The notes under the pieces were generated by a model. The model searched no databases, was not told the origin of the DNA, and saw only the letters and a program-made list of their open reading frames with translations. Shown here piece after piece: positions 12,700-24,574 of a stretch of DNA of 64,000 nucleotides (positions are counted from its first letter, which is position 1; each line of letters begins with the position of its first letter). Position numbers and translations under genes: made by a program. The DNA comes from Macrolepiota albuminosa (taxonomy: Eukaryota > Basidiomycota > Agaricomycetes > Agaricales > Agaricaceae). The stretch lies in the NCBI GenBank assembly GCA_027475525.1, contig JAMWFC010000073.1, positions 87,791 to 151,790 of the forward strand. Reading direction: 5' to 3'.

Positions 12700-15600
12700 T
12701 CACAATATATGATTGCAAAAAAATGATGACTTTGTAGATGTTTCAGATGAACATATACTCTGTCCACAGCACAAAGATAGTGATTGCCTCAGATACACAA
12801 AGCTACAAGATTTTAACTAGATTGTATACAAAGCTTGCACTACTTGTCAAGGTAAAAATCAAGTTTGTAATAAGTACACTCTTTAAAAAACAGAAATTCT
12901 TGAGATACTTACATGCCTTGTTGACACAACTGTGATGTATTCATTCTATTCTATTTGCATACAATGTACTTCAATATCAGAAACCATTGCAGCCTTGAGT
13001 TGTGTATCTATATAGGCGCTCCACATGCTTGCTCCAAGCTCAGGCCATGCTGCATATAGATTATAGACAATATCTGAAGGAAGATGATGCAGTCTGACAA
13101 TTCAAATTCCTTGCATCTGCAGCTTGACCAGGCCTACAGAAGTGATAGTCAAGCCTGTCTTTAGAAGCTTGATTATCTGCTCAATAATGAATGGAGCAGA
13201 AATACTCTACAATATTATAGAGCTGTTACCACAATGACTTGATTTAGTTATATACAAAAGACTTGTGTGGCAAACATGAGACTGCATAGACACATGAGAT
13301 GGAATGACATAATCTGATCAAGCCCTTCTGAAAGCATCTGCAAAACAAAAGGAGAGAGCAACAAGTGAATCTTTGACTTCTGATGAGGATTCATTGAAGG
13401 TCTGCTACTCATTTGAATCAAAAAGCAACATTGCTTCACCTTGTTTGACTGTGAAGATGCCATTTGTTTGGGGTTGAACAAGAGTCTCAAATAATGATAT
13501 GCAATCTTTTACAATCTTGGAGCAACTTTGCTTGAAAAAGAGAAAATTCCATCCATGGTCTTATTTTGTTCCATACACACCTTGCACTTGTGTTCTGCAG
13601 GCACAGTGTTTATCTGAGGAGGCCTTTGGTGTAATCTGAGGAGATCTGGACTTTAGCTTGTTGCACATGCATCTTACACCTGCCTTCTGTAGTGAACCTC
13701 AGCCATGTTGCTAATAGCTAAGGGTAAAGGCCTCTGCATAATAGTCAGGCTCTGTCTGTTTGATCAAGTTAATGTGACTACTGGCCAGCAGAGCCAATCT
13801 TGCCCCACCCCATCCATATTCCACCATCATCTTTCATTTCCTGTGCTTGCCCCACTAGCTCATGCTCAGTCATGGGTGACCCATTAGAGCATCTTGGATT
13901 GAGGCTGATGACTGTATGGCTGTCTTTCTATTGGTGTATGAGCATCAGGACTTCTATTTCCTCCCAGCCACTCTGCACCTTCCACCCTGCATCTATTCAT
14001 GCTCTCTTGGTTCTTCTCTATTTCTTTGGAGGGGGGAGAGGATATATGGATCTCAGGACAAATTTTGAAAGGGCATATAGGAGGGGAGAACAGATTGACT
14101 ATATGGAATGGAGGACAACTTGACTATGTGAATGAACAGAACATATGATGAAGGAGTGTGGCATGGAATGAGCCAACTGTAGGAAAATTTTTTTCTCTTC
14201 TGTCAGATTGGAATTCAATCTCAAAGAGGGGTATATAATGGAGCAAGCTGTTACAGCCTATGTTTAGTCATATTTAGCACAGCCACTCTTTAGTCTTTAT
14301 CCTTTACTACTGTTTCTATGCTTGTGTAATCACCATTCTCTCTATAAAACTAGGTCTTACACACTTGGGACACTTAAGGATTCAAAAACTCACCAAAACC
14401 CTGTAACTACATTACATTGTGCCAGGATCATAACATGGTCTCCTCATACTCATCTGATCTCTTGGTCAATGTATGTACTGACAACCAAGAGAGTTGAGAG
14501 AGAACTCATGCTTTTACCACTCATAAACAGGACTAAAGAGTTTGATAAACTCTGAAATGTGAAATGCAACATGATAGTTGAGAAGGCAGTCATAGAGTAG
14601 AAACAGTTACTGGAGCCCATTTCAATTTTTTATCATGAACTTGAGATAACAGGTGCAGTGCTCATTGCTAGTAACTTGAGAGGTGGCAAGCACAACTGCT
14701 GATATAAGTGACATGGTAAGTTGCAGAAAGTCTAATTTGTTTTGTTCAAGGTGCTTGGACCAGAGACATATCAACAACAGGGGCAAATTCAAACAGCCTA
14801 AAGTTTGCCACTCATCTGCTTTGAGCTTTGATTCAGATGAAAGAGGGACCAAAAACATATATAAAGGCTTTATGAACATCCATCTTCATCTTTTCATCTG
14901 TAAAAACACTTCCAGGCTGCTAAATCTCATCATCTGCAGCTTGTTTTGATTACTATTTAGGCTAATTAGCTGTGCAAAGAAATGAATAAATTGAGCTGTC
15001 CTACCTAGGTGATAATAGCTTGAGCATAATACTCTTTAATAAATCTTGTAGGCCAAGGAAAGCAACATACCACAAAGCCAGAAAACTGGCTTTGGACCAT
15101 TTTCTAACTGCATCTTCATATTTTTGTTGCTGTTCAGTAATTGCATTTGGCTATGATAATCATTTAACAAGCATGCAGACATTCTTGGCATATGATTTGT
15201 TCTCCAGTTGGGGATTGTCCACTGAAAAACATATCTTGACATCAAGACCTTTTATAGGCTTTTCCCTCTCTCAACCTTTCTTTGTCTTTTCCTTGTTATA
15301 GCCAAGAATGCTGCATAAATGCCCCTTAATCAGACCAAGGAACAATGATGGTTTGTAATCTGGTAGTCTAAGAAGCTCAGTCTATCAAACACCTGAATTG
15401 TTGACAATATCTTGAGCATCTTCTGGAGAGGAAGCATTGAGGTACTTCTCTGCCTGCTCTGTGGATTCTGCATTGGTGCACAGTACCCAGAAATCATAGT
15501 TGCAATTATTGTATCTATGAAGTGATCTGAAACATTTGCACTGAGAACAAAACTTTTCATGGCTTATTGCAGTAAAGCCTTCCACTTTTCATGTCATCAT

Positions 15601-15810
15601 CAAGTCACAAATCACAAGGATGATAGCACAGTGGATAATGTGCCCATAAAGATACTTGGCAGTCTGGTTGAAGAAAACATCTGTCCAAAGTTTGAGGACA
15701 GTGTTGACAATGGGATTCAAACCATTCACTTCCACAGAGTGTTTACATAGGCCAGGAATTAGCTGCACAAACAAATTTTTATCAGAGGTTGATACTAAGT
15801 GAAACAATAA
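12700..15810 (-). pseudogene. CACTA/Plavaka-like DNA transposase remnant
   Basis: At the 5' end on the minus strand (15807-15390) two blocks lie in the same frame: LWTDVFFNQTAKYLYGHII, then DLMMT, a TGA, and KVEGFTAISHEKFCSQCKC. This resembles the CACTA-family region in which an Arg-Lys-Val-x-Gly-Phe segment precedes a CxxC zinc-binding motif and a small block ending in a Trp-Ser-Glu-Leu-Leu-type sequence. The TGA sits where arginine is usual, so CGA to TGA is likely. Further down, weaker blocks (FHISEFIKLFSPVYEW near 14560; PSDIVYNLYAAWPELG near 13050) keep the direction. No terminal repeats were found and CpG is nearly absent. It could be a composite of several remnants. Confidence 0.5.
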
Positions 15811-16079
15811 TACTCAGTCCACATGCATCAAAGCAATAACAAATTAATATATTTATGACCTAAGTGAAACAATAATACTAAGTAATGAAAAAAGTGAGTT
15901 CCACTAAATAAGGTAAAGTAAATTTGTAGACATACCTCAGTTCACATGTGTCAGAGTGCTAACAAACTGAGATATGTCTGATAAGGAAAATTTTATTTTA
16001 TAGGTGGCATGCATCAAACACATGTGATGAGGCTCCTGAAGCCAATGACCAGGACCCATTAGTTGCATCTACCCTTTGA
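15811..16079. other. Spacer between CACTA-like and copia remnants
   Basis: CpG-poor sequence with a short duplicated word AGTGAAACAATAATACT at about 15796-15880. No gene recognised. Confidence 0.4.
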
Positions 16080-17034
16080 CACTTCTACTTGTGTGGAGGT
16101 GCAAGCCCATCACCTTCATAAACTTCCAATGCTTCTCATATGATAAAGCCTTTATGAATATGTCTGCGACCATGTCTTTAGTAGGTACAAACTGGACAAT
16201 TGCTTCTCTCTTTGCCACCAAGTTGTTTTGTAAGTAATGGTATTGTATGTGTTTTATATGAGATCTATATTAAGCTTCCTTGATGAGGATTATTGCAGCT
16301 TAGTTGTTGCACATCAAATTTGATGGTTCTTCTTAAGGATGCCTAATATCATTGAAGAATGTTTTAAGCCATGCCAAGTGTTGTCTGGTGTAGCATAGCC
16401 ATATATACTCTGATTTAGTGGAGGACAGCACTACCATAGTTTGTTTCTTATTCACTTAGCCAATGATGCTGCATACTGAAATAAATACCTAGCCAGATGT
16501 TGATTTAGAAGTGTCAGGGTCACCAGACTAGTCTGCATCTGAGTAGCCATGAAACAGCATGTCTATGCTTACATGGTTTCTGTCAAACCTCAACTCCATG
16601 CTGCTTGTTGTGTTGAGGTACCTCAATATGCATTTTGCTGTGGTCCAGTGTTCACATTTCAAACTCATGCTGAAGCAGCCAAGTACTCCCACTGAGTAAG
16701 CAATGTCTGGTCTTGTCCACATCATGGTGTATATAAGAAAACCCACTATGCTCAAGTAGCTGATTTGTTTCTCTCCTATTTTCATCTCAGTAATTGTGGC
16801 ATTGCTTTCAGGGCCTTTGGCAGTCAGTCTTAAACTAGCAGCCATTGAAGTTCAGATTGGCTTTGAATCTGACATTCCACATCTTTCAATGATTGTTTTG
16901 ATATACTGTTCTTGGGATAAGCTAATAGTGTGCTTTCTTTGGTTTTGTCTGATTTGCATGCCTAAGATATAAGTGGCAGCTTCAAGGTCACACATTTTAA
17001 ACATGTTCAACAGTTGCTGTTTGATGTCATCCAT
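16080..17034 (-). pseudogene. Ty1/copia polyprotein remnant (RT end and RNase H)
   Basis: From 17034 downward the minus strand reads DLEAATYILGMQI and SLSQEQYIKTIIERCGM, then at 16770-16530 YLSIVGFLIYTMMWTRPDIAYSVG and LRYLNTTSSMELRFDR, ending with HGYSDAD. These are the C-terminal reverse transcriptase and RNase H blocks of copia elements. The RNase H tail continues with stops through a KHIQYHYLQNNLVAK block near 16240 to about 16080. Integrase and the earlier RT are missing, so the copy is truncated at its 5' side near 17034. No LTR was identified. CpG is depleted. Confidence 0.85.
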
Positions 17035-17079
17035 GAAAGGACATGAGTTTGCTCCATGTTCTCTTCTTACTGCTGCTTT

Positions 17080-18530
17080 AAATTCTCAAGGCCAATTTCA
17101 AAGCTGAGCTCAAAGAAGCAAGAGACAAATTGCAGAGCATGGAATCCAAACTAGACACAATGAGCTACAAACAAGATGTTCTCAATATGAAGCTTAAAGG
17201 CTAGCTAAATATAACAAATGCTCTTGTGGCTGATCTCAAAGCCAAACTCACATCTATGAAGATTGTTCTATACTGACTCTATGATATAACCTCTTTTCAT
17301 TGTAGTGTTGCACTTCAGACAGTCCACCAGATCTTGCTTAGAATATTTGAAGAGAGAAATATGGAACTAGAAGAAAATAAGTTGAAATTAGACATGACTA
17401 AATCAAGTTAGGTTGAACTTTCTGTCAAGCTTGAGCTTGAAGCTGTATCTTTATTGGAGCTTGAAGCTAACCTTAAGATTACCAATTTAAAATTGCAAGA
17501 AGTACTGGAAGTGATGGACAGCAAAAAAAAAAATGCTCTCATAGCTAGTTTCAATGCTGAACTTGAATTTATGAAACTCAATTTTAAGGGGATATATCTC
17601 TGAATTTGCTCTATAATATACCTCTTCTCTACAGCTTTGTATTTCAGACAGCTAACAAAAACTTGCTTAAAATGACTCTGGAGGAAGATGCAGAGCTACA
17701 AGAAAATAAATTGAAACTAGATGAGGTCCAAGCATTACAAGTTGAATTTTCCAACAAACTTGATGCTGAAGCTGTGTTATCAGCATTTATCAGATATAAA
17801 TTGCAACAGGTGGAGGTATTTCCTCTTTCAATTATTTTTAATCATGGCTATTGAATCAGCTTTTCTAGACAGCCACCAATCAGGCCTATGAGGCAAAGAA
17901 TAGTGCCATACAAGACCTCACTTCTGAGTTGTTGCAAATCAAAAAGGATCTCTATGATATTCAGCTCTACAAGGATGCTTTTGAACAGCAAGCTTTAACA
18001 GAGCTTCATTCAAGGACAATATCATTCATCAGTTATGCAATAAGTTGTCAGCTATGCAAGCAAACTTCTCAACTTCTATATAAACAAATTCTGCAATTGC
18101 TTTGTCATTGTCAGCAGTAAGTTTGAACTCATTCTGTTGTGACCTCCATTTGCTTACACTTGTCATATTTGACAGACACTTCAAGGAAGGGAGAATGAAG
18201 TTTGAAAATTAAAGCATTGATATTTGTTTTTTTTTTCCTTCTAAGCACAATAGCTCACTCTGAGAAGGAATTATACAATATGCAGCAGGATAAGGCATCT
18301 GTAGAGGACATTCTGTCTGCAGCCCATGTCTTGACTACTAAGTACAAAGCTAAAGTGGAGTCAATAGATTCTGAATTAATCAATGCCAGAACTTGACTGG
18401 AAGTTGTTGAAGCTGAGAAGATCATGCTTACTGCTAAGCTAGACATGTTCACAATAATGTACACCCTTTCAGACTCTTGTTCCAGAATTCTTGTCCTTGA
18501 GTTCCTTACTCAACTAGATCTCTGAAGTCT
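17080..18530 (+). pseudogene. Broken coiled-coil protein gene
   Basis: Several short plus-strand open stretches encode highly charged heptad-like sequence: AELKEARDKLQSMESKLDTM (about 17100), ENKLKLDMTKSS (about 17380), ANLKITNLKLQEVLEVMD (about 17470), ENKLKLDEVQALQVEFSNKL (about 17710) and KASVEDILSAAHVLTTKYKAK (about 18290). The ENKLKLD block recurs, so the parent protein had internal repeats. Intron-like segments separate the blocks, including T-rich stretches ending in CAG. Stops and missing CpG show decay. It resembles myosin-tail-like coiled coils only in composition; the family is not recognised. It lies just left of the KDZ insertion. Confidence 0.45.
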
Positions 18531-18589
18531 CAAAAATCATCATCTTGCTTACAGCTATCAGCTCTGAATGCACTGCCAATATATATATT

Positions 18590-18810
18590 GTTATTGCTTT
18601 GCAATCCTATATCAAGGTTCCCTTTATAATCATCTTCCTGTTGGCTGTTATATGTTACTTTTGTTTGCCATTTATATCTTTCTGACTGAATGCCTTATTG
18701 TTTTCCACTTACTGCTATAAAATGTTTTATTTCATATGTGCAATCTCATTTCATGTATTCTAGTATGTTTTTACTTATCTTTAGCTTTGACTTAAATGTA
18801 AAAGTCAGAC
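18590..18810 (+). repeat. AT-rich repeat family R1, partial diverged copy
   Basis: It resembles 37960-38120 in the same orientation, with shared landmarks TGCAATCTCATTTCATG versus TACAATCTCATTTCATG, TTTTTACTTATCTTTAG, and a GACTTAAATGTAAAAG versus GATTTAAATATAAATT end. It lies about 120 bp left of the KDZ end. Similarity is moderate by eye. Confidence 0.45.
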
Positions 18811-19548
18811 AGTTAATCAGTAAGCCTTTCAACATTGCTTGATGGATATGCTGACCATGTCATAAGCTTTAGGATCACTTTGATCTCATCTTTAATAAGC
18901 CAGCCAGAAAGATTGCCACATAGAGACATCACAACGGTACGTGTCATACGTTGTACGGGAGCCCGCTTTGTGCTGTACCATACGTGTCCAGCGGAGTCCA
19001 CTACACTGGAGCGGAGCAGTCCCCACAGTGCCATAGAATACAGAGCCACGGACGTGTCACAATGTGCTGTATGACACGGTCCAGTGGATCGATAAAAGGC
19101 GGGCACACACATGCGCATGCAGGCCCGGCGGATGCCAGCAGACACTAGCGGACGTCAATGTGCGTCAGCGGCCGCCGGCGGGCATCAGCACACGAGTGAA
19201 AACCTCCTCCATTGGCGGACTTCATGGCATGAATAAACCCTCCTCGAGGTTCCCCATTTCCCTCCCCTCTCCATTCCTCCCCGCAATAACTCGAGGCTGC
19301 ACATCTCCCCTTCCATCCTTTTCCCACCCCCGACGCCAGTGTACGTCCACGAAAGGGCCCTGAAAATCTACGCAGGCCTATGCAAGCCACCAGCGGACAT
19401 CCATGCAGACGTACGTTGACGGACTCAAACCTACGCGGGCCCTCCCAGGCCTGCGCAGGACACCAGCGGACATCCACAGAGGCCTACGCAGGTCCACGGG
19501 GTCTGGTTGGACCAAGAAAAAAGGTAACGTCGACTTGCCCGTTGTATG

Positions 19549-19626
19549 CCTGTGGGGGGGAATTGAACCCCTGGCCTTGGGAAAGCCTCCAGCAACGGAA
19601 CGCACATTTAACCGTTGCACCACAGG
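19549..19626 (-). repeat. 78-nt tRNA-like module in left TIR
   Basis: Reverse complement of 34480-34557. The acceptor-like ends CCTGTGG and CCACAGG pair perfectly. The T-arm differs from the right copy by one base, giving AGGGG against CCCCC. B-box-like GGTTCAATTCC is present. Confidence 0.6.
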
Positions 19627-19794
19627 TCCGTTACTAACGGATAGATTCAAAGGTCGGATAACACAATGAACGGACGCCCACCTACATTTCCGCAGGTTCC
19701 CGTATGGATTTTTTGAGGTGGAAGGGGGGTGGCATACCTCCCAAAAGAGTTTTCGTGGCCTGAAAGGGGCGTTGGCATCAGCAGCCATCAGCTG

Positions 19795-19990
19795 GCCATC
19801 AGCTGGCATCCGTCGGAGTTCGCCGGCAGCCGTCGTGACCCGCTGGCATCCGTCGGCATCCGTCGGCATCCGTCGTGCATCCGTCGGCATCCGCCGGATA
19901 TCCGCTGGTATCCGTCGGAATCCACGGGAATCCGTCGGCAACCCCCGGCATCGTCCGGCATCGTCCGGCATCAGGGCGGGAGAGAAGGAA
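19795..19990. repeat. GC-rich short-word array (GGCATCCGTC units)
   Basis: The word GGCATCCGTC and variants (GGTATCCGTC, GGCATCGTCC) repeat roughly every 11 bp. The right TIR has the mirror array near 34150-34320, with fewer units. Such subterminal repeats often act as transposase binding sites in DNA transposons; that role is inference here. Confidence 0.7.
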
Positions 19991-20118
19991 ACAGGGTGCG
20001 TGGGTGTCCGCCGCATGGGGTGGCGTCTCGGAGAGCGTGATCCGGCATCAGGGCGGGAGAGAAGGAAACAGGGTGCGTGGGTGTCCGCCGCATGGGGTGG
20101 CGTCTCGGAGAGCGTGGG
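19962..20118. repeat. 78-bp tandem duplication inside left TIR
   Basis: The block starting CCGGCATCAGGGCGGGAGAG at about 19963 is repeated at about 20041, ending with GTCTCGGAGAGCGTG each time. The right TIR has one copy. A second nearby duplication involves the AGCGGACGTAGCAGACGTCG segment at about 20200 and 20275. Confidence 0.8.
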
Positions 20119-20509
20119 GGGTGGTGGAAGAGGGATGGGGGTGGGGAGAAAGAGGGGGAAGGGGGAAGGGGAGGAGCGTGGGTGTCCGCTGGTACCCCAG
20201 CGGACGTAGCAGACGTCGGACGGAGAAAGAGGGGGAAGGGGGAAGGGAGGAGCGTGGGTGTCCGCTGGTATGCCAGCGGACGTAGCAGACGTCGGACATC
20301 AGGTCAGGGGCAAGGAGGGAATCGGGGTGCATGTGGTGGATGGGGGTGGCGTGTGAGGTAGTGTGGGAAGTGGAGAGGATGGCACTGGGGAGAAAGAGGG
20401 GGAAGGGCGGAAGAGGGTGCATGAGTGTCCGCTGTCCGCTGGCATGCCAGCGGACGGTAGCAGACGGTAGCTGACATCAGCATGTGAGCCAGCTGACATC
20501 AGCGGTGCA

Positions 20510-20592
20510 ACCAGTCCCAGTGGTTCAGTGGAATATTCATTTATTGATATTCAATATTGTGTACAGTGGTGGGTTCTACTCCTACTTCACCT
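20510..20592 (+). repeat. tRNA-like module in left TIR
   Basis: A-box-like TGGTTCAGTGG at 20521-20531 is followed by the family signature AATATT and, about 50 bp later, B-box-like GGTTCTACTCC. The mirror copy is at about 33714-33796 (minus). Confidence 0.55.
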
Positions 20593-20971
20593 TAACAGGG
20601 ACTAATGCTGTGTTTTTATATGGGTGCATTTTTGCTCTACATATACATCGCACTGACCTGGAGTATGCGCCTGTGGTAGTGGATCTGACCAAAACTCTAG
20701 GAATTACTGAAGCGAGATAGGATGGAGGAGTTGACACATGAGATCATTCCAGCGCTCATGACAAGTGACGATACACCAGGGCTGACTACTTTTTTTACAA
20801 AGATCAGCACAGAGGTAGTCAGCCACAGTGCATCATCAACTTGTCATGAGCACTGGAATGAACACATGCACGAACTCGTCCATCTTATGCCGCTGCAGAA
20901 ATCTTTGGAGTTTTCAACGGATCAAATTCATGACGCTAGCGGACGTCAGCGGCCTGCTGCTATTATATAAT

Positions 20972-21056
20972 GTGAACTAGTGGGAGTCAAACCCACTTCT
21001 TGTGCACAATATGAAATATCAATTGATGAATATTCCATTGTACCACAGGCGCTTGC
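20972..21056 (-). repeat. tRNA-like module, left arm
   Basis: On the minus strand it reads GCGCCTGTGGTACAATGG, AATATT, then AAGTGGGTTTGACTCCCAC, a perfect 5-bp T-stem with a 7-nt loop. The mirror copy is at 33255-33335 (plus). Confidence 0.6.
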
Positions 21057-21558
21057 TACAAGTCAGGACGGTGTTCATGTAGTGCACAAACGGACCCATA
21101 CAGAATTTGAACGGATAGAGATTTTACTGCAACTGGTGCATCTGTATTGAATTGACAATATTAGACTGATATTTATTTACACCATAGAAGTATACAGGAA
21201 AGAGGAAAAGTACAGCGGTGGGTTCTACTCCCTCTACTCCACCTTAATGGGGTCTAATAGTGACAATGGAATATTGAGGGGCGGGTTGGACTCCTGCTAG
21301 TGACAAATATTTTAATAGGGCCTGTAAGCCCTAATAAAATATCCGTTCATCACTCGCTAGCATCATCAAGTTGATCCGTTAAAAACGCTAGAAATTACTG
21401 AAGCGGGTATGGGTTGGCCAAAGTTGCGCATAGTCACGAGATCTGGAATGACCACATGCGCAAAGACGATCAACCCATGCCACTGCAGAAATCTCTGGAG
21501 TTTTAAACGGATCACATTAATGATGCTAGCGGACATCAGCGGCCTGCTGCTCTAATAT

Positions 21559-21640
21559 GCACTAGCAGGAGTCGAACCCACCTCTTGTGCACAATATGAA
21601 ATATCAATTTATCAATATTCCATTGTACCACAGGCGCTTA
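21559..21640 (-). repeat. tRNA-like module, left arm, outside TIR
   Basis: On the minus strand: CGCCTGTGGTACAATGG, AATATT, then GGTGGGTTCGACTCCTGC with a perfect B box GGTTCGACTCC. It lies inside the TIR edge, so it is not just a mirror copy. Confidence 0.6.
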
Positions 21641-21836
21641 CTTAGAAGGGGGTCAAACCTGCCTGTCAGTGGCCTATGGTAGTTGATCTGACCCACTCAA
21701 TTTTCAGTATTGTGTGGAGTGGCAGGTTTGACTCCCCTAGTCCAGACTTCCCTAGTCCACCATAATGACGTATAATGGTGTCTTTTTATACTGCTGCATT
21801 TCTGCACTAGATGTAAACTGTACTAATTTTTGGTAA

Positions 21837-21917
21837 GGACCTGTGGTCGAATGGAATATTGATACATTGATATTTCATATTGTGCACAAGAGCCGGGTTC
21901 GAATCCCACTCGTGCAC
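21837..21917 (+). repeat. tRNA-like module, left arm
   Basis: A-box-like TGGTCGAATGG at 21844-21854, AATATT signature, and a consensus B box GGTTCGAATCC at 21896-21906. Another isolated consensus B box, GGTTCGAGTCC, is at 21992-22002, and a weaker relative with CTGTGGTCTAGCAG is at about 22190-22262. Confidence 0.65.
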
Positions 21918-22357
21918 ATCATTAGACATGACATAACTTTGTTTTACTAATTGTTATTTACGTCTATATTCTTTCTACTGCCCAATTCGAGGGTTCGAGT
22001 CCCCCTTGTGTAATCGTTGAAGAGTGTGTTGTTTTTTGCATTCATGAGAGTGGCATAACAGAACAAAACAATGGGACGGTTAATCTTAGTGGACCTGAGT
22101 CCTGTCCAAACTAATTGAAATGTCTGTAGTAAAGTGCTGTAGCCTAGTACACAATACTAGAGTGATATTTATGTATAATCCACAGAATGTCCTGTGGTCT
22201 AGCAGAATATTGTCAGTTTATGTTCCTTCTAGTGCACAACTGGAGGTAACGGATCAAACGGATTTATAATGGATTTGTCAGCGGCACAATGGGACGGCTA
22301 ATCTTGACGAAAAATAACCAACGGAAAAGCCAAGAATTATAGTAACTAAGGATTAAA

Positions 22358-24401
22358 TTACTCATCCGATGTGTATTCCTCCTCTTCATTAGATTCATGT
22401 AATGTGTCTGAATAGAACAAATCCTCATGAAGCAGGTAGTCTGCTGTCAAAAATGCAAAGTCGTCCGGTGTATATGGCCCTTGAGGTCTGGGAAGTGTGA
22501 TGTCTTCATACTTTGCTATCAGGCCTGACGATGAAGATGGTGAGGGTGACTCTGACATATCAACAGACACATCATCAGTACGACCAGCTTGATTGAAAAG
22601 GCCAATGGGCCTACATCGACCATGTTTTGCTCTAGCGCGAAATTCTTGTTCTGTTGAAATAAATTAACTATGATTACCAGTGCCAAATTATACTCACGTT
22701 GTTGATACAATTCGTTAATTCTTCTCTGATCCTCACGTCGAGTCATACGTGACTCATATTCCTCCCACTCCTGGACATTGTTACCAGTAGGTAGGGTTGG
22801 GGAAGGAGATTGTTGGAAGGGGGAAGACGGGATTTGAAGAGCCGTTACATCAAAAAGCAGTGGAAGATTTTCTTCGTCATCGGCTGCCATGCCTCCATCC
22901 GTCTCTTCTGCCGTCACAAGAAATAGCAGCGGAAGGTTTTCTTCATCCTCGGTCGCCATACGTCCGCCGCTCCGGACTTCTGTTTGTCTGCCGTCACCGG
23001 CCACCACGGTCTCCACGTCCATCTCCTCTTCTGCAGGAATGAACAAAGGGGGCAAATCATTGTCTTCGGTCTCCTCTTCCGCAGGAATGAACAAAGGAGG
23101 CAAAGAATCCTCTTCCATCTCCTCTTGCGCAGGAATGAACAAAGGCGGCAAAGATTTGTCTTCCGTCTCCTCTTCCGCAGGAATGAACAAAGGCGGCAAA
23201 GATTCGTCTTCCGTCTCCTCTTCCGCAGGAATGAACAAAGGAGGGATACCCTCTAAGTCAGGGTCACTAATGGATGGATTAGGGATATCCACCTGGTCGT
23301 CGTCAGTTTCCCCCAGCTCCCTGAATGTCCCACGGACATGAGCTGCTGGGGCGGAAGGAAGTTGGGATGCCGGTTGAACCACAACGTGAGAGTTTTCCAT
23401 TGTAGGGCCATACACCAGTCCAGGTTTACTCTGACTGTAGAGGTGGTGGAATGGATGTTGTGCGTTCAAGGGTTCGATATGTGTCAAGGATGGCCATTGG
23501 AGAGAGTCGACATCAGGGAGAGTGGTAGGATGCGCCATGGAGAGGCAGTCTTGAGGATCAGGCTGCTCACCATCAATACTGTTGGTATGGGACTCGATGC
23601 CTGTCAATTGGCCCGTCCGAGCAGGATCCACAGACCTGGCAACAGAACTGACAACGGAAGCAGCAACGGACTTGCTGCCAGCAAACAGGCGGATCATATC
23701 GTTGGCCGTTGGCACATGTTCCGTCCTATCCAGCGACCGCCACTTGTCTAGGGCTAGAAGCGTCCGCTGGTGGCCCCTGGTGGATCCGCTACCTGCAAAC
23801 ACACGGAGCAAATCGTCTGGTGCTGGGATGGACACCAATCCATCGGATGGCAATGTCATGGGCGGCCAGCGGTTGCATGCCAAGAAGCTTTCAAGAGAGT
23901 GGAAGCCTTGCTGATGTACGAGAAGGCAATGCTCCAGCATTTCATTGCTTAAGACCTGAACATCCTCTCGGCCAATGTGGTTCCACCAATCACAGCCATA
24001 CAGATTTCTAATAAGACCTTGACGGCCATCAACAAACTCCAGGATCTCTGTGGGCAAAGTTTGCTGATTTTGGAGAGGGAAAAATCAGCTCATGCTTTTG
24101 ATAATGTCTGGGACATTGCAGACCACATTATTCAGTGATGCAGCCCCCAGATATGACAATACAAAGTTCTATGGCACACAGTCAGATCCTAATATATTTA
24201 CACATTTTGAAGTTATCTTACCAACTCCTTGTCTAGATGCTGGATAATCCATGCCTCTTCCGCTTCAAGACTTGGCGCAAGATTGCCAAATATGGAAAGT
24301 GCTGCAATGAGGCATGACTCAATGTAGTCAACAACCTCTTGCAAATTTTCTAGTACAGTAGCTTGGGACATGACATTGTGTGGTACAGAGGTAGACGCCA
24401 T
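22358..24401 (-). CDS. Acidic repeat protein carried by KDZ element, 612 aa, unknown function
   Basis: Three exons (24401-24222, 24063-22698, 22650-22358) total 1839 nt in one frame, with introns GTAAGA...CAG and GTGAGT...CAG. The N-terminal 150 residues are mixed alpha-like with a WWNHIG patch. Two related stretches around FAGSGS and FAGSKS lie at about 149-191. Residues about 333-408 hold five 16-residue repeats of the type PPLFIPAEEETEDESL, followed by two diverged copies with NLPLLF. The C-terminus is Ser-rich and acidic. No catalytic motif or known domain was recognised. It lies 3' of the transposase on the same strand, with 173 bp between them, and is intact, which argues for a role in the element rather than decay. 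The start ATG at 24401 opens a 60-codon first exon. Confidence 0.8.
23025..23255. repeat. 48-bp coding minisatellite
   Basis: Five in-frame 48-bp units encode the PPLFIPAEEETEDESL repeats. On the plus strand each contains GCAGGAATGAACAAAGG. Length change in steps of 48 bp would keep the frame. Confidence 0.85.
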
Positions 24402-24574
24402 TGCACTCTTGCTTGTAGAAGGGGATACTGCTATGTATCAGATTTTTGTGCCTTGTAAACAAAAGTGATTTTCAACAATTCCATTGCACATGACTGTCAC
24501 AAATCCGTTCTGATCATCCGCTGATGGCAGCAAGCTGCATCCGTCACATCAATCCGTCTCTGCATCCACCATTT

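Larger units (their letters stand above)
18927..21209. repeat. Left terminal inverted repeat of KDZ element
   Basis: About 2.28 kb matching 33098-35179 in reverse. The inner edge lies at GTATACAGGAAAGAGGAAAA. It is longer than the right copy mainly through tandem duplications near 19960-20118 and 20195-20295. It holds GC-rich word arrays, two clear tRNA-like modules and no believable gene; the open frames in it are composition artefacts that recur mirror-wise in the other copy. Confidence 0.9.
21210..22357. other. Left inner arm of KDZ element, no protein gene
   Basis: This stretch between the TIR and the acidic-repeat gene holds the tRNA-like modules listed separately and several partial ones (about 21215-21300 and 21666-21745). 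No open frame is convincing. It is likely a cis-acting arm region. Confidence 0.6.

Noticed and set aside
19378..20016. Long GC-rich open frames in both KDZ TIRs (also 33946-34728)
   Set aside because: They exist on several strands at once, are made of short-word repeats (GCATCCGTC) and recur mirror-wise because the TIRs are inverted copies. No domain is visible.
20484..20970. Open frames of 78-82 codons in the left TIR, with near copies at 33337-33823
   Set aside because: They overlap tRNA-like modules and are duplicated only because of the TIR; no start context, introns or domain support a gene.
23025..23255. Regular 48-bp repeats that could look like a CRISPR array
   Set aside because: Units are head-to-tail without unique spacers and encode an in-frame protein repeat in a eukaryotic gene.
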